Notes: generated from the sequence alone by a model not told the origin. DNA of 64,000 nt from Arcobacter sp. CECT 8986 (GCF_004116725.1 NZ_PDKG01000004.1:186001-250000), one strand, 5' to 3'; counted from the first letter of the stretch, positions 48,800 through 59,707 are shown. A program made the numbers and translations.

Positions 48800-48804
48800 C
48801 TATA

Positions 48805-49158
48805 TTAATCCTGTTTTTTTGATTTTATTTGATCAAATAAAGCTTCCATTTTCATACTTTTTTCTAACGTATCATCTGCTTTAAATTTGAAATTTGGACA
48901 TTTATACCATCCTGTTGCATTTAAACAGTATGTTTTTATATGTCCACTTGCTTTACTTAGTAAAGAGTTTAATACTTGCTTTTCTTGTTTAGTATAATCA
49001 CTTCCATCATAATAAACAGTAGCATCGTACTTACCATTTTTACAATCAATTTCTGTAATTGCAAGAGTGTTTATTCTACTATCTTTTAAAGTAGAAAGAG
49101 CCTCTGGAACTAATTCCATTAATAAAGACTCTGTTCTTTGTAAATTAATACTTTTCAT
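48805..49158 (-). CDS. rbfA: Ribosome-binding factor A
   Basis: RbfA is a KH-like protein that matures the 16S 5' end at late 30S assembly. The 117-residue sequence has INLQRTESLLMELVPEAL at the start and a KYDATVYYDGS strand, with IKTYCLNATGWYKCPNFKFKAD in the KH core. It starts four bases after the infB stop and is cotranscribed. Confidence 0.92.
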   Translation of the reverse strand: MKSINLQRTESLLMELVPEALSTLKDSRINTLAITEIDCKNGKYDATVYYDGSDYTKQEKQVLNSLLSKASGHIKTYCLNATGWYKCPNFKFKADDTLEKSMKMEALFDQIKSKKQD

Positions 49159-49162
49159 ATTA

Positions 49163-51835
49163 TTAGTCGTCTATATGTGCTTTTTCTTCAATTTGAATGA
49201 ATGTTTCTATGAAATCTCCAACTTTAATATCATTGAATTTTTCAAACATAACACCACACTCATAACCATTAGATACTTCTTTAACATCATCTTTAAATCT
49301 TTTAAGACTTGAGATTTTACCAGTATAAGTAACAACTCCATCTCTAATAATTCTTGCATGACCACCTCTAATAACTTTACCATCAGTTACTAAACATCCA
49401 GCAACAGTTCCAACTTTAGGTACAACAAATGTATCTCTAACTTCTGCTTGACCTGTATTTTCTTCTCTAATAATTGCACTCATCATACCTGAAAGTGCAT
49501 CTTTAATATCATCAATTAAATCATAAATAATTGAATAAGTATTAATTGTAATACCATCAGCTTTTGCTTTACTTTTAACAGCACCAGTTGGTCTTACATT
49601 AAATCCAAGAACAATACAACCCTCACTAGCACTTGCTAAAATTAAGTCAGATTCAGTAATTCCACCAACACCTGCATGGATTACTTTAACTTTTACTTCA
49701 TCATTGTGAATATCTTCTAAACTTGTTTTAATAGCTTCTAAAGAACCAGAAACATCAGCTTTTAAGATTACTGGAAGTTGTTTGATTTTACCTTCAGCAA
49801 TAAGTCCACTCATCTCTTCAAGAGAAACTTTTGTTGATTTAGAAAGTTCTTTAGCTCTTGCATGTTCTGCTCTTGTAGTTGCAATCTCTTTAGCTTCTTT
49901 ATCAGAATCTTGAGCAACCATAACTGTACCAGATACAGGAACTTCATTTAAACCAAGAACTCTACCAGTTTCAGAAAGACCAAGTTCTTTTACTTGTTTT
50001 CCTAAATCATTTGTAATTGCTTTTACTCTACCATAAGTAGTATCACAAACAATATTATCACCAACTCTTAATGTACCATTTTGAACAATAACAGTTGCTA
50101 CTGGTCCTCTACCTTTTTCTAAAGATGCTTCAACAACTGTTGCTTTTGCTTTAGCTTCAGGGTCAGCTGCAAGTTCTAAAATTTCAGATTGTAAAAGAAT
50201 ATTTTCTAATAAATCATCAATTCCTTCACCAGTTTTAGCAGAAACTGGAATAAACTCAATATCTCCACCCCAATCAACAGGAGTCATATCTCTTTCAGCC
50301 ATTTGTGCTTTAACCATATCAATGTTAGCACCCTCTTTATCCATTTTGTTAACTGCAACAATAATAGGTCCACCAGCTGCTTTTGCATGTGAAATAACTT
50401 CTTCTGTTTGTTGTTTTACACCATCATCTGCTGCAACAACAATAATAACAATATCAGTTACACTTGCACCTCTTGCTCTCATTGCTGAGAATGCTGCGTG
50501 ACCTGGAGTATCTACAAAAGTAATCTTTTGATTATTTTGTTTAATTGTATATGCTGCAATATGTTGAGTAATACCACCAGCTTCACCTGCTGCTGTTTTA
50601 GAACTTCTAATTTTATCTAATAATGAAGTTTTACCATGGTCAACGTGTCCCATAATTGTTACAACTGGAGGTCTAGTAACAAAATTTGACTCATCAATTT
50701 CTTCTTCTTGATAATCTTCAACATAGTTTGCATCTTCTAGAGCATCTTTAACTGTTACTTCAATTCCAAACTCTTCACCAAGTATTTCTAATTCATCTTG
50801 TTTTAAAAAGTCATTTTTAGTAACCATCATTCCTAAACCAAAAAGTACAGTAATTACTTCAGCTGGTGATTTACCACAAGCTTCTGCAAATTCATAAACT
50901 CTAATATCTTCAGGAATTGTAACTTCAGTAATCTCTTTTACTTCTTCAACTCTTTTAATTCTTTTCTTTCTTTTCTTTCTTTTTAAACCTTGTGGTCTAT
51001 TACCAAATGCTGCTGGTTTAGAACTTCTAGTTTGTTTTTGTGAATTATTGTTGTTATTGTTATTTTTTTGATCTTCAAATAATTTTGATTCATCAGATAC
51101 ACCCATATCAAGTAAAACAACTTCTTCACCTAATAATGAATCATCACTATCAGCAAACTCTTTATCTAGTTCAAGTTTTTTTCCATGAGTATGAGCTTTA
51201 GGAGGAACTTTTTTCTTCTCTTTTTTAACTTTTGGTTTTACAGTAGTTTGTGTAGATACTTTCTCTTCTGATTCACTACTTCCACCAAGAATTTCACTAA
51301 GAGATTTCATTTTATTTTTTGAAGGGTCTTCGCTTATACCACTTTTAATCTCATCTTCTATTTTATGCTCATTAGAAGGTTTTTTCTTTTTAACAATTTT
51401 TAATCCTCTTCTTTTAGGGATAATTCTATTGTTATTTACATTTTCAGTTTTTTGAGTATTAACAGGCTTATTTGTATCTTCTGCAGATGATTTATCTTGT
51501 TTTTCTTCTTTCACTTCAGTTTTTTGTGCAGTTTTTTCTTCAGATTTAACTTCTTCTTTTTTCTTAGTCTGTTTTTCTTCTTTATTTTCAGCTGGTTTCT
51601 CTTGTTTTTTTTCTTTTGGAGAAACACTTTTTTTACTTTTAGAAGAAGAGTTATTGCTTTTATTTGAGTTTGCTCTACTCATCATATAATTTACAATCTC
51701 TTCTGCTTGCTCTAATGATACTGCACTTTGAGGTGATTTTAATTCTATTCCCATTTCTTTGGCTTTGCTTATAACTTCGTTACTATTAGCTCCCGCCTCA
51801 TCTGCAATTTCATATACTCTTACTTTATCTGACAT
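49163..51835 (-). CDS. infB: Translation initiation factor IF-2
   Basis: The 890-residue GTPase brings initiator tRNA to the ribosome. A short IF2 N-terminal domain (about 1-55) is followed by a long Lys/Glu/Asn-rich linker (about 56-300, including a run of six Asn near residue 260), then the second N-terminal motif and the G domain with [19 protein letters not shown] and NKMD. Domains II, III and IV follow, including a second OB fold. The start overlaps the ylxR stop by 11 bases. Confidence 0.97.
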   Translation of the reverse strand: MSDKVRVYEIADEAGANSNEVISKAKEMGIELKSPQSAVSLEQAEEIVNYMMSRANSNKSNNSSSKSKKSVSPKEKKQEKPAENKEEKQTKKKEEVKSEEKTAQKTEVKEEKQDKSSAEDTNKPVNTQKTENVNNNRIIPKRRGLKIVKKKKPSNEHKIEDEIKSGISEDPSKNKMKSLSEILGGSSESEEKVSTQTTVKPKVKKEKKKVPPKAHTHGKKLELDKEFADSDDSLLGEEVVLLDMGVSDESKLFEDQKNNNNNNNSQKQTRSSKPAAFGNRPQGLKRKKRKKRIKRVEEVKEITEVTIPEDIRVYEFAEACGKSPAEVITVLFGLGMMVTKNDFLKQDELEILGEEFGIEVTVKDALEDANYVEDYQEEEIDESNFVTRPPVVTIMGHVDHGKTSLLDKIRSSKTAAGEAGGITQHIAAYTIKQNNQKITFVDTPGHAAFSAMRARGASVTDIVIIVVAADDGVKQQTEEVISHAKAAGGPIIVAVNKMDKEGANIDMVKAQMAERDMTPVDWGGDIEFIPVSAKTGEGIDDLLENILLQSEILELAADPEAKAKATVVEASLEKGRGPVATVIVQNGTLRVGDNIVCDTTYGRVKAITNDLGKQVKELGLSETGRVLGLNEVPVSGTVMVAQDSDKEAKEIATTRAEHARAKELSKSTKVSLEEMSGLIAEGKIKQLPVILKADVSGSLEAIKTSLEDIHNDEVKVKVIHAGVGGITESDLILASASEGCIVLGFNVRPTGAVKSKAKADGITINTYSIIYDLIDDIKDALSGMMSAIIREENTGQAEVRDTFVVPKVGTVAGCLVTDGKVIRGGHARIIRDGVVTYTGKISSLKRFKDDVKEVSNGYECGVMFEKFNDIKVGDFIETFIQIEEKAHIDD

Positions 51836-52103
51836 CTGTTAATATCTCCTTAAGTTGTACTAAGTACTCGTCTTTATTTTTACATTGAAAGCATAATGCT
51901 TTTTGTATTTTTTTATTTTCTTTGCTATTAAGTTTACCATCATTTAAGTGATTTGTACATGAATAACATAGATAGAAACTTCTACCTTTGTTATCATATT
52001 TTATAAGCTTTTTATCTTCACATTTAAGTCTTAATAGCTCTTTTTTTTCTAATCGTGCCCTACAAACTATACACATCCGTAAAGGTCTTTTTAAATCAGC
52101 CAA
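51825..52103 (-). CDS. YlxR/RnpM-family RNA-binding protein
   Basis: The 92-residue basic protein matches the YlxR (DUF448) family: [18 protein letters not shown] near the N-terminus and [14 protein letters not shown] with paired cysteines. Members bind the RNase P RNA in Firmicutes (RnpM), and this family usually precedes infB, as here. The start is uncertain: a TTG at 52103 gives [11 protein letters not shown]; a minus-strand TATAAT at 52106-52111 lies very close to it. Confidence 0.85.
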   Translation of the reverse strand: MADLKRPLRMCIVCRARLEKKELLRLKCEDKKLIKYDNKGRSFYLCYSCTNHLNDGKLNSKENKKIQKALCFQCKNKDEYLVQLKEILTDVR

Positions 52104-52139
52104 TTATTATATCCAACTTTTTCTTAATTTAGAAAATGA

Positions 52140-53021
52140 TTACTTTTCTACTCTTACACCATAGTTATCAAAATCTGTTGTAAATATTTTAAAATGAGGG
52201 AATCTTGTTCTTAATTCTCTCTCAATTTTTTTACTATCTTCAGCATATGCAATTGAGAAAAAAGTAGAACCAGAACCTGATAAAGTACTCATTAAAGAAC
52301 CTGCTTTTAAAGATACTTTTTGAACTTCAAATAGTTCTGGCATCTGTTTCATTCTGTATTTTTGATGAAATTTATCTAAAGATGCAGTTCTTAACATCTC
52401 CCAATTTTCACTCATAAATGCAGCTGTTAATAATGATGCATGAGATAGATTAAATACAGCATCATCTTTTGAGTATTTATAAGGTAAAGTCTTTCTAGAC
52501 ATATTTGTTGAAATTGGTCTATTTGGAATAACAACAATTGCTTTTAAATTTCTTGGCATATCTTTTTTAATGAAATTTACTTCATTATCTTGAACTGTTG
52601 CAACATTAAATCCACCCATAACTGCTGGAGTTATATTATCTGGATGATTCTCATATGCTAATGCTAAATTTAGTAGTTTTTTCTTTGATAACTCTACACC
52701 CTCAATAGCATATGCAGATGATATAGCACTAACAATTACCGCCGATGAACTTCCTAATCCTCTTGACATTGGAATTTCATTATAAAATTCAAATCTAAAG
52801 TTTCTTCTTTTATTTGATAAGTTGTGATAAAAATCATTAAAAATTGAGATAAACATATTGTTATCTTTTAATGCAGGATTATTTGATCCCTCACCTTTCA
52901 AAGATACACTATGAAATTTTGAAGGTTTAATCACAACTTGATTTTTTATTTGAAGGGCAATTCCTAAAGTATCAAACCCAGGCCCCATATTTGCACTTGT
53001 AGCTGGTACGCTTACTTTCAC
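52140..53021 (-). CDS. thrB: Homoserine kinase
   Basis: ThrB phosphorylates homoserine and feeds ThrC. The 293-residue GHMP-family kinase has the substrate motif [20 protein letters not shown] at the N-terminus, the ATP loop [16 protein letters not shown] near residue 87 and a C-terminal [11 protein letters not shown] near 245. It is in the tsaB-thrB-ylxR run, 11 bases after tsaB. Confidence 0.95.
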   Translation of the reverse strand: MKVSVPATSANMGPGFDTLGIALQIKNQVVIKPSKFHSVSLKGEGSNNPALKDNNMFISIFNDFYHNLSNKRRNFRFEFYNEIPMSRGLGSSSAVIVSAISSAYAIEGVELSKKKLLNLALAYENHPDNITPAVMGGFNVATVQDNEVNFIKKDMPRNLKAIVVIPNRPISTNMSRKTLPYKYSKDDAVFNLSHASLLTAAFMSENWEMLRTASLDKFHQKYRMKQMPELFEVQKVSLKAGSLMSTLSGSGSTFFSIAYAEDSKKIERELRTRFPHFKIFTTDFDNYGVRVEK

Positions 53022-53032
53022 TTGTTTCCTTT

Positions 53033-53491
53033 TTATACTGCTGGCAAATTATATTCTGGCAATGTATTTTTTTCGTCAAACAACTTTTTATTTAAATTGT
53101 TTGGTAATTTAAAGTCGTGTATTTTAATATCATTATCTAAAAAATCTACTTTAATGGTACCATTTTCATTAATAAAATATTTTTTACCCAATGCTTTAAT
53201 AGGTGAATTATCATTAAAATTAAATCCACTACTTGCATATAATGGGATATTTTTTGAAATACTTAATGTTTTTAAAAATATATACGAAACTTTTATTGCC
53301 ATATATGACCCAGGAGCATTTACAAAATATAATCCACTAATATTACTATAAGTTTTTAAAATATCATCAAATAAAAGAGGTAAAATATCTGAAGTTTTAC
53401 CCTCTTGTTTTATCTGTTTTATTAATTTATCATTTTCATAAATTCCAATTAATAGCGGATTTGAAATACTAATAACAAAAATATCTATCAA
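53033..53491 (-). CDS. tsaB: TsaB-like tRNA threonylcarbamoyladenosine subunit, short form
   Basis: The 152-residue protein resembles TsaB, the non-catalytic partner of TsaD in t6A tRNA modification. The usual GPGSFTG motif is [11 protein letters not shown] here (near residue 60), and the N-terminal ASKHA phosphate motif is eroded. It lacks the C-terminal half of the E. coli protein (231 residues). Short TsaB proteins are common in Campylobacterota, so this is probably functional. It lies between lpxC and thrB. Confidence 0.75.
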   Translation of the reverse strand: MIDIFVISISNPLLIGIYENDKLIKQIKQEGKTSDILPLLFDDILKTYSNISGLYFVNAPGSYMAIKVSYIFLKTLSISKNIPLYASSGFNFNDNSPIKALGKKYFINENGTIKVDFLDNDIKIHDFKLPNNLNKKLFDEKNTLPEYNLPAV

Positions 53492-53500
53492 CTATATTCC

Positions 53501-54400
53501 TTATGCTCTTGCATATGCAATTTCAAATACTTTAGACTCTTCATCTGCTTCTTCTAAATCAATAATTTCATAATTATCTGCACTCTCATACAATTTTTTT
53601 GTCAATAAATGATTTAGATGATGACTTCCTTTATGTGCATTATACTCACCAACTAAAGTATAACCCAATAAAGACATATCACCAACTGCATCAAGTATTT
53701 TATGTCTTACAAATTCATTGTCATATCTTAAGCCATCTGGATTTAATATTTTTGAATTATCTAAAACAATTGCATTTTCCATTGATGCACCTTGAGCTAA
53801 TCCCATACTTCTTAAATATTGTACTTCATGTAAAAAACCAAAAGTTCTTGCTTTACTAATATTCTCTTTATATTCATCAATAGAATAATCAAATAAAAAC
53901 TCTTGTTGTCCAATTACTGGATGTTCAAAATCAATAGAAAAATCATAAATAATATGATTTGAAGGTTTTAATGCAACTTTTTTACCCTCTTCTGTTGTAA
54001 TTGCTACTTCTTTTTTTATTTTTATTGCTTTTTTTGAAGCATTTAACTCTTTTATTCCTGCTTCATCAATTAGCATACAATAACCAGAAGAGCTACCATC
54101 TAAAACTGGTATTTCATCGTTATCTACAACAATTCTTAAATTATCAATACCATATGCATAAATTGCAGATAATATATGTTCAACAGTAGAAATAACTACT
54201 CCATCTTTACCTATAACAGTAGCCATTCTTGTATCTACAACATTTTCTATTTTTAAAGGAATAGTAACACCTTCATCACTTCTATAAAAGATAATTCCCA
54301 TATCTTCTTCAAGAGGTTCTAATCTCATTTTTACAGGAACCCCTTTGTGTAGTCCTATTCCTACAATTTCAACACTTTTTGCTATTGTTCTTTGTTTCAT
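53501..54400 (-). CDS. lpxC: UDP-3-O-acyl-N-acetylglucosamine deacetylase
   Basis: LpxC is the committed zinc enzyme of lipid A synthesis. The 299-residue protein shows [16 protein letters not shown] near residue 73 (first zinc His), [14 protein letters not shown] near 230 and [10 protein letters not shown] near 255 with the other metal and catalytic His residues, plus a [10 protein letters not shown] start. Its start overlaps the M23 peptidase gene by 4 bases. Confidence 0.96.
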   Translation of the reverse strand: MKQRTIAKSVEIVGIGLHKGVPVKMRLEPLEEDMGIIFYRSDEGVTIPLKIENVVDTRMATVIGKDGVVISTVEHILSAIYAYGIDNLRIVVDNDEIPVLDGSSSGYCMLIDEAGIKELNASKKAIKIKKEVAITTEEGKKVALKPSNHIIYDFSIDFEHPVIGQQEFLFDYSIDEYKENISKARTFGFLHEVQYLRSMGLAQGASMENAIVLDNSKILNPDGLRYDNEFVRHKILDAVGDMSLLGYTLVGEYNAHKGSHHLNHLLTKKLYESADNYEIIDLEEADEESKVFEIAYARA

Positions 54401-55776
54401 TTACTATTTATTACCTTTTTAGCTTCTGTTATAACATTTGTAATTCTTGTTCTTATCCAGTTTCTATCCATCCACTCTAATGGATTTACTTCAATTCCTT
54501 GAACTAATACCCCAAAGTGTAAATGATCACCAAAAACTGCCCCAGTACTTCCAGTATTTGCAATAATACTGTTAGCTTTTATATTTTCCCCAACTGTTAC
54601 ATTAGATTTACTTGTATGCGCATATAAAGTCTGTAAACCCAATTTGTGATCGACAATAATTGTATTACCATAAATTCCTAAGAAGTCATTAAATATTACT
54701 TTACCGCCATTTGATGCTTTAATTGTAGCATGTTTTATGCTTGCCCAGTCCATTCCTAAGTGCCAAGCTTGGTCAATTTTCTCATTTTCATAATAATAGT
54801 GTCTTCTATCTGCATATCCAGCTACTGTTTTTGAGCCACTTAATCTTTTAAATGCTCTAATATAGAAATTATCAATTTTTTCTTTATCCATAAATTTTCT
54901 TGTAATCTCTTTTATAATATCTGTATTCATTTTTCTTAAAGTTCTATTCTCTTTTACAAAAATATCTTTTACAGTTGTTGGCACATCTAAACCACTTTTT
55001 TCTAATACATTTTTACTTATATTATTTACAAAACTACTTGAAATACTAATATTTTCATTTTTAATTTTTAATGGTCTTATATATAAAGGAACTTTTGTAA
55101 ATGTTTTATTATTTGCTTTATCAATTGCAACTAAATTTACTCTATCAAATTTTTCTATTGTAACAGGCCAAGCTATTAATGCAATATAAAAATCTTTTTT
55201 ATAAAAAGGAATAAGTTCAAATCTCTCTTCATTATTAAATGAAATATATGCATCTTGTAAATTTTCATCTTTTACTTGAACAACTACAACGGCACTTCCA
55301 CCTCTTCTAATTGCAAAAGAGTTTCCTATTACATTTGCAACTGGTGATTGCTTATCAATTTTAATTTTGAACTCTTTTTTAATTGAGTTACCTTCAAAAA
55401 AGTTCCATTTACTTTTATCAACAGCTTCAACTATAATTGATACATTTTTACCTTTGAAAAACATATCAAGTTTTGGAGCTTTTATCTCTAAATTTATACT
55501 CTTTTTTGCATCATCTAAAACTTTATCTTCTAAAACAGTCTCATTTTTATCATCTTTATATGTAACTTTATAATATTTTATTCCACTCTCATCACTAATA
55601 TTCATATTAAGTGAATCTTTTAGATTCCAGAACTCTTTTTTATCTGTAAATTTTATTTCTGGTTTATTTTGTTCAAATTGAGGAGATAAATAAATAAAAC
55701 CAACTACACCAACTATTGCTATTAAAATTATAATTATTAAAAATTTTACTAAACTATTACTACTATTTCGTCTCAA
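54397..55776 (-). CDS. Membrane-anchored M23 (LytM-type) peptidoglycan metallopeptidase
   Basis: The 459-residue protein has one N-terminal membrane helix (about 10-30), a long beta-rich periplasmic part with immunoglobulin-like stretches, and a C-terminal M23 domain (about 330-440). Zinc ligands are present: HLGMD near 335 (His and Asp) and GDHLHFG near 420. Such enzymes cut peptide cross-links and in Helicobacter and Campylobacter shape the cell helix. The match to a specific Csd or Pgp protein is not certain. It sits between DHH phosphoesterase and lpxC genes, overlapping each slightly. Confidence 0.85.
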   Translation of the reverse strand: MRRNSSNSLVKFLIIIILIAIVGVVGFIYLSPQFEQNKPEIKFTDKKEFWNLKDSLNMNISDESGIKYYKVTYKDDKNETVLEDKVLDDAKKSINLEIKAPKLDMFFKGKNVSIIVEAVDKSKWNFFEGNSIKKEFKIKIDKQSPVANVIGNSFAIRRGGSAVVVVQVKDENLQDAYISFNNEERFELIPFYKKDFYIALIAWPVTIEKFDRVNLVAIDKANNKTFTKVPLYIRPLKIKNENISISSSFVNNISKNVLEKSGLDVPTTVKDIFVKENRTLRKMNTDIIKEITRKFMDKEKIDNFYIRAFKRLSGSKTVAGYADRRHYYYENEKIDQAWHLGMDWASIKHATIKASNGGKVIFNDFLGIYGNTIIVDHKLGLQTLYAHTSKSNVTVGENIKANSIIANTGSTGAVFGDHLHFGVLVQGIEVNPLEWMDRNWIRTRITNVITEAKKVINSK

Positions 55777-56746
55777 GAACTTCCTTTAATACCATATTTT
55801 TTGCTTCTTCTAAATTTGTTGTTTCCAAAGAGCATCCTGCAGCATTTGTGTGGCCACCACCACCAAATTTTGAAGCTATTTTAGAAACATCAATATTACC
55901 TTTTGACCGAATTGACAATCTTACTTGATTGTTTGAAACTCTCAAGAAAACTGCAATTTTAACTATTGAAATACTCATTATCATATCTAGAGCATCTTCA
56001 CAATCTCTTAAATGTGCACCAGTTTGCTTTAACCAAATTGGTTCAGCTTTTATAAATGCAAGTTCACCCTCTTTAAATAACTCTAAACTATCAAGAATTT
56101 TAGGAATAATTCTATATTTTGCTAGTGAGTCTCTTCTTAATAACTTACCAGCAATTAAAGAAGGATTTGCTCCACACTTAACTAAAAAATTAGCTTTTTC
56201 AAATGTCTTTTCATCACATCTTCCAATACTAAATCTTAAACTATCATCATATATACCAGTATAAAGTGCAGTTGCAGAATTTTTTGTAATATACAATCCA
56301 TTGAATTTAAAAAAATCAAATACTATCTCTGCTGTTGAACTTTTTTGATAATCTACAATATTCACTTTACCAAAACCATTATTTGAACTATGATGGTCTA
56401 TATTTATCAAAGGAATATCAGATGGAAGTTCAAATCCAAATCTTTTTTCTGTACCACAATCAACACTAATTGCTAAATCATAAAATTTAGGTAATTGATC
56501 AGTGATTTTGTCAAATCTATTAATAAAATCTAAGTTTTGAGGCAAGTCATTACTTACATTAAAAACTTTATGCTTTATTTTATTTTCTTGTAATAAATTT
56601 GAAAGAGCAAGAGCTGAAGAAATTGTATCTGCATCAGGATTTACATGAGTAATAATCAAAATATAATGACTCTTTTCTATTAATTCTAATGCCTCTTTAT
56701 AATTAGAAAAGTCTAACTTATTATCCAATATAAAATCTTTCTTCAT
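55763..56746 (-). CDS. DHH-family phosphoesterase (NrnA-like)
   Basis: The 327-residue protein shows the DHH motifs: THVNPDADTISSALAL (His-x-Asp-x-Asp) near 34, SVDCGTEKRFG near 92, NIDHHSSNNGFG near 113, and the DHHA1 motif GGGGHTNAAGCSLE near 300. NrnA-type members cut short RNA (nanoRNA) and 3'-phosphoadenosine 5'-phosphate; other DHH proteins degrade cyclic di-AMP. The soluble two-domain form fits NrnA best. It overlaps the M23 peptidase gene by 14 bases. Confidence 0.85.
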   Translation of the reverse strand: MKKDFILDNKLDFSNYKEALELIEKSHYILIITHVNPDADTISSALALSNLLQENKIKHKVFNVSNDLPQNLDFINRFDKITDQLPKFYDLAISVDCGTEKRFGFELPSDIPLINIDHHSSNNGFGKVNIVDYQKSSTAEIVFDFFKFNGLYITKNSATALYTGIYDDSLRFSIGRCDEKTFEKANFLVKCGANPSLIAGKLLRRDSLAKYRIIPKILDSLELFKEGELAFIKAEPIWLKQTGAHLRDCEDALDMIMSISIVKIAVFLRVSNNQVRLSIRSKGNIDVSKIASKFGGGGHTNAAGCSLETTNLEEAKNMVLKEVLETK

Positions 56747-56801
56747 TCTTTTTTAGCTCCTAATAAATTTTAACACTCAATTACTAACAAAAAGTTAATC
56801 A

Positions 56802-57623
56802 CTAATCAAACTTCATTGAAAAATCAAGCCATGTAGCCTGATGTATAATACTTCCACTACTAATTGCATCTACACCTGTTTTTGCATAGATTTCAATTGT
56901 TTCTAAATTAATATTTCCACTTGCTTCAAGTAATATATGAGGATAATTTTCATCTCTAAACTTCACAACTTCTTCTATTTGTTCAATTTCCATATTATCG
57001 CACATAATTATATCTGCACCTGCATCCATTGCTGTTTGAACTTGTGACATTGTTTCACACTCAATTTCTATTTTTGTAACCCACGAAATTCTTTTTCTTG
57101 CTTTTAAAATAAACTCTTTTAAGTTATCTATTGTTTTTAAGTGAGTATCTTTTAACATCAAACAATCATCAAGTCCTAATCTATGATTAATTGCTCCACC
57201 TACTCTACTTGCATACTTTTCAAAATCTCTTAATTGAGGTCTTGTTTTTCTAGTATCTAATAAAACAACATCATAATCTTTTATTTTTTGAGCGTATGTA
57301 TTTGCAACAGTTGCAATTCCACTTGCATGTTGAAGTAGATTTAAAAATGTTCTTTCACTTGATAATAAAACAGAAGCTTTTCCTTCTAACTCAGCAATCA
57401 CTTCACCTTTTTTAACACTCTCACCATCTTTTTTCAAAAATTTACAATCAAACTTTTCAGTTCTTGCTAATATTTTTGCATATTTAACACCAGCAATAAT
57501 TCCATCATCTTTTGATATAACTCTTGCTGTAAATCTTCCTTTTGGTGCAACATCAAAAAACAAATCCCCTCTACCATTATCTTCAATGATAGCATTTTTC
57601 ACAAATTTTTTAATATTAATCAT
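56802..57623 (-). CDS. nadC: Quinolinate phosphoribosyltransferase (nicotinate-nucleotide pyrophosphorylase)
   Basis: NadC converts quinolinate and PRPP to nicotinate mononucleotide. The 273-residue enzyme has DTRKTRPQLRDFEKYA near residue 122, LMLKDTHL near 152, KIEIECETMSQ near 185 and ADIIMCDNM near 205. Its start overlaps the nadA stop by 4 bases. nadB is not in view, so its location is unknown. Confidence 0.96.
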   Translation of the reverse strand: MINIKKFVKNAIIEDNGRGDLFFDVAPKGRFTARVISKDDGIIAGVKYAKILARTEKFDCKFLKKDGESVKKGEVIAELEGKASVLLSSERTFLNLLQHASGIATVANTYAQKIKDYDVVLLDTRKTRPQLRDFEKYASRVGGAINHRLGLDDCLMLKDTHLKTIDNLKEFILKARKRISWVTKIEIECETMSQVQTAMDAGADIIMCDNMEIEQIEEVVKFRDENYPHILLEASGNINLETIEIYAKTGVDAISSGSIIHQATWLDFSMKFD

Positions 57624-58612
57624 ATTTCAAACATCCTTTGCAATGCAGTTCTAGCCCACTTTGCTTCTTCTTCATCAACTAAAATTTCACACTCATAAGG
57701 TGCATCTTGTTCATTTTCTATAAGTTTTAATGTCTTATATAAATCCTCTAATGTTGTCTCATTCATTGTAGGACACTCAGGTTTAGTCGAGCTTAATATA
57801 AAAGTATTTTTCTCTCTTAATCTATTAACCATATTAAATTCTGTTCCAACTGCTACTTTTTGTTCAGCTGGCAACTCTTTTATAAATTTTATAAGTTGAG
57901 AAGTTGAACCAACAAAATCAGAAGCATCACAAACACTTGGGTCACACTCAGGATGAGAAGCTATTAAAATATCATCATATTTCTCTTTATAAAATTCAAC
58001 ATCTTCAACACTAAATTGTTGGTGCACAGAGCAAAAACCGTTATAACATATAATATCTGCTTGTTTTAAATCTGTTCCATCACCTATTACTGCTGATTTT
58101 AAATTCATCTGTTTTGCAAAGTTTTGACCTAAACATCTATCAGGCACAAATAAAATCTTTTTACCAGATTCTAAACCTTTTTCAATAATTTTATAAGCAT
58201 TTGATGATGTACAAACAAGTCCACCCATTTTTCCAACTCTTGCTTTTACAGCTGCACTTGAGTTGATATAAGTGATTGGCAAAATATCTTCACTTTTTAT
58301 TCCAGCTTCATTTAATTTTACAATACTTTCATCATAATAATCACCATCAATCATTCTAGCCATTGCACAACATGCAATTTTTGGCATTAAAACTCTTTTT
58401 TGAGGACTTAAAATTTTTACACCCTCTCCCATAAATCCTACACCACAGAATAGAATATATTTAGAAGATGTTTCCATTGATTTTTTTGCTAATTCTAAAG
58501 AATCTCCAACAATATCTGCAAGTTCGAAAACTTCATCTTTTTGATAAAAATGAGCAACAACTGTTACATCAAGTTTTTCTTTTAGTTTTAAAATCTCTTC
58601 TTTTAAATTCAA
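57620..58612 (-). CDS. nadA: Quinolinate synthase
   Basis: NadA makes quinolinate from iminoaspartate and dihydroxyacetone phosphate with a 4Fe-4S cluster. The 330-residue protein has VAHFYQKDEVFELADIVGDS near residue 20, cluster cysteines in KIACCAMAR near 80, DCNPS-like HPECDPSVCDASD near 200, and KPECPTMNETTLEDL near 290, together with GTEFNMVNRL. It leads a nadA-nadC operon whose promoter region faces plsY. Confidence 0.95.
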   Translation of the reverse strand: MNLKEEILKLKEKLDVTVVAHFYQKDEVFELADIVGDSLELAKKSMETSSKYILFCGVGFMGEGVKILSPQKRVLMPKIACCAMARMIDGDYYDESIVKLNEAGIKSEDILPITYINSSAAVKARVGKMGGLVCTSSNAYKIIEKGLESGKKILFVPDRCLGQNFAKQMNLKSAVIGDGTDLKQADIICYNGFCSVHQQFSVEDVEFYKEKYDDILIASHPECDPSVCDASDFVGSTSQLIKFIKELPAEQKVAVGTEFNMVNRLREKNTFILSSTKPECPTMNETTLEDLYKTLKLIENEQDAPYECEILVDEEEAKWARTALQRMFEI

Positions 58613-58675
58613 AATTTAACCCTTATGGTTTTTTATAATATTTTTATATTTGACTACATAAATAGATAATGGGAA

Positions 58676-58696
58676 TATAACAAAATTTTTGTTATA
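58676..58696. promoter_or_regulatory. Perfect 21-bp palindrome between nadA and plsY
   Basis: TATAACAAAA and TTTTGTTATA are exact inverted repeats around one central T. The right arm overlaps the plsY -10 box (TATAAT, 58693-58698), and the left arm read on the minus strand includes TATATT, a possible -10 for nadA. A repressor bound here could control both genes. Confidence 0.5.
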
Positions 58697-58698
58697 AT
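58693..58698 (+). promoter_or_regulatory. -10 box upstream of plsY
   Basis: TATAAT 42 bases before the plsY start, within the palindrome noted above. Confidence 0.55.
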
Positions 58699-58740
58699 CT
58701 TTTTAATTGAAATAAGCAAAAACTTTAATAAAGGTAATAT

Positions 58741-59364
58741 ATGGATTTTCTTACAAATTCAAATGTTCTATTTTATATCCTTGCATATTTAGTTGGGTCA
58801 ATTCCATTTGGATTAATTCTTGCTAAATTATTTGCAAATGTAAATGTAAAAGAATCAGGAAGTGGTTCTATTGGCGCAACAAATGTATTAAGAGTAGTTA
58901 AACAAACTAACCCAAAATTAGCTAAAAAACTTGGAATTGCAACAGTTTTACTAGATGCTTTAAAAGGTACAGTTGTTTTAATAGTTGCGATGATGTTTAA
59001 TGCACCTGCTGAAACACTTTGGGCTATTGCAGTACTTAGTGTACTTGGTCACTGTTATTCAATATATCTAAGCTTAGAGGGAGGAAAAGGTGTTGCAACT
59101 GGACTTGGAGTATTTATTGTACTTATTCCTATTCCAACTTTAATTGGTGCAATTGTTTGGGGATTTTGTGCAAAAGTATTAAAAGTATCTTCACTATCTT
59201 CACTATTAGGATTGACAGGTGTAATTTTAAGTGCACTTATATTTAATAATGGTCTAGAAGTTGGAAGTAATGCTCCTATGTATATTATCGCTTTTATTAT
59301 TTATTATAAACATATTCCAAATATTATTAGATTAATTAAAGGACAAGAAAAAAAAGTTATCTAA
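58741..59364 (+). CDS. plsY: Acyl phosphate:glycerol-3-phosphate acyltransferase
   Basis: PlsY acylates glycerol-3-phosphate in the first step of phospholipid synthesis. The 207-residue polytopic protein has the three motifs: GSGSIGATNVLRV near residue 39, SLEGGKGVATGLG near 110, and a later AFIIYYKHIPNI. There are five to six membrane helices. A hairpin follows that overlaps its stop codon. Confidence 0.95.
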   Translation: MDFLTNSNVLFYILAYLVGSIPFGLILAKLFANVNVKESGSGSIGATNVLRVVKQTNPKLAKKLGIATVLLDALKGTVVLIVAMMFNAPAETLWAIAVLSVLGHCYSIYLSLEGGKGVATGLGVFIVLIPIPTLIGAIVWGFCAKVLKVSSLSSLLGLTGVILSALIFNNGLEVGSNAPMYIIAFIIYYKHIPNIIRLIKGQEKKVI

Positions 59365-59380
59365 TTTTGATAACTTTTTT
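59351..59380 (+). terminator. Terminator after plsY
   Basis: AAAAAGTTATC with GATAACTTTTTT forms an 11-bp stem around TAATTTT; the T-run is part of the right arm. The plsY stop is in the loop. Confidence 0.75.
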
Positions 59381-59385
59381 ATAAT
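59380..59385 (+). promoter_or_regulatory. -10 box directly upstream of folB
   Basis: TATAAT only 5-10 bases before the folB ATG codons (59390, 59396). A normal +1 site would fall at about 59392, which would make the transcript leaderless or nearly so. Confidence 0.45.
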
Positions 59386-59389
59386 TATT

Positions 59390-59707
59390 ATGAAAATGCA
59401 AATAAAAATAAAAAATTTAACTTTTAAATGTATTATTGGAATATTACCATTTGAAAGAGAAAAAAAACAGAGTGTCATCATAAATTGCAAAATAAAATAT
59501 AATTACAAAAAAAATAACTTCATAGATTATTCTAAAATAACGCAAGATATAGAGAATATAATGAAAAAAAGAGAATTTGAGCTAATAGAAGATGCAATTT
59601 TAGAACTTAGAAGACATATTTTTGACACTTATAAAATAAAAAAATTAAAACTATCTATCTGTAAACCCCATATAATCAATAATTGTGAAGTTTCAGTCTC
59701 AAAATAA
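59390..59707 (+). CDS. folB: Dihydroneopterin aldolase
   Basis: FolB is the aldolase of folate synthesis. The 105-residue protein matches the family: IKIKNLTFKCIIGILPFEREKKQ, a YSKITQDIENIM helix and ELIEDAILELRRHIF. It is divergent and short but complete. No ribosome site is visible before either ATG, which agrees with the leaderless start suggested by the nearby -10 box; the ATG at 59396 is the alternative start. Confidence 0.85.
   Translation: MKMQIKIKNLTFKCIIGILPFEREKKQSVIINCKIKYNYKKNNFIDYSKITQDIENIMKKREFELIEDAILELRRHIFDTYKIKKLKLSICKPHIINNCEVSVSK

Noticed and set aside
51045-51075. Trinucleotide repeat encoding an Asn run in infB.
   Set aside because: It is in the disordered linker of IF-2, where low-complexity runs are normal.
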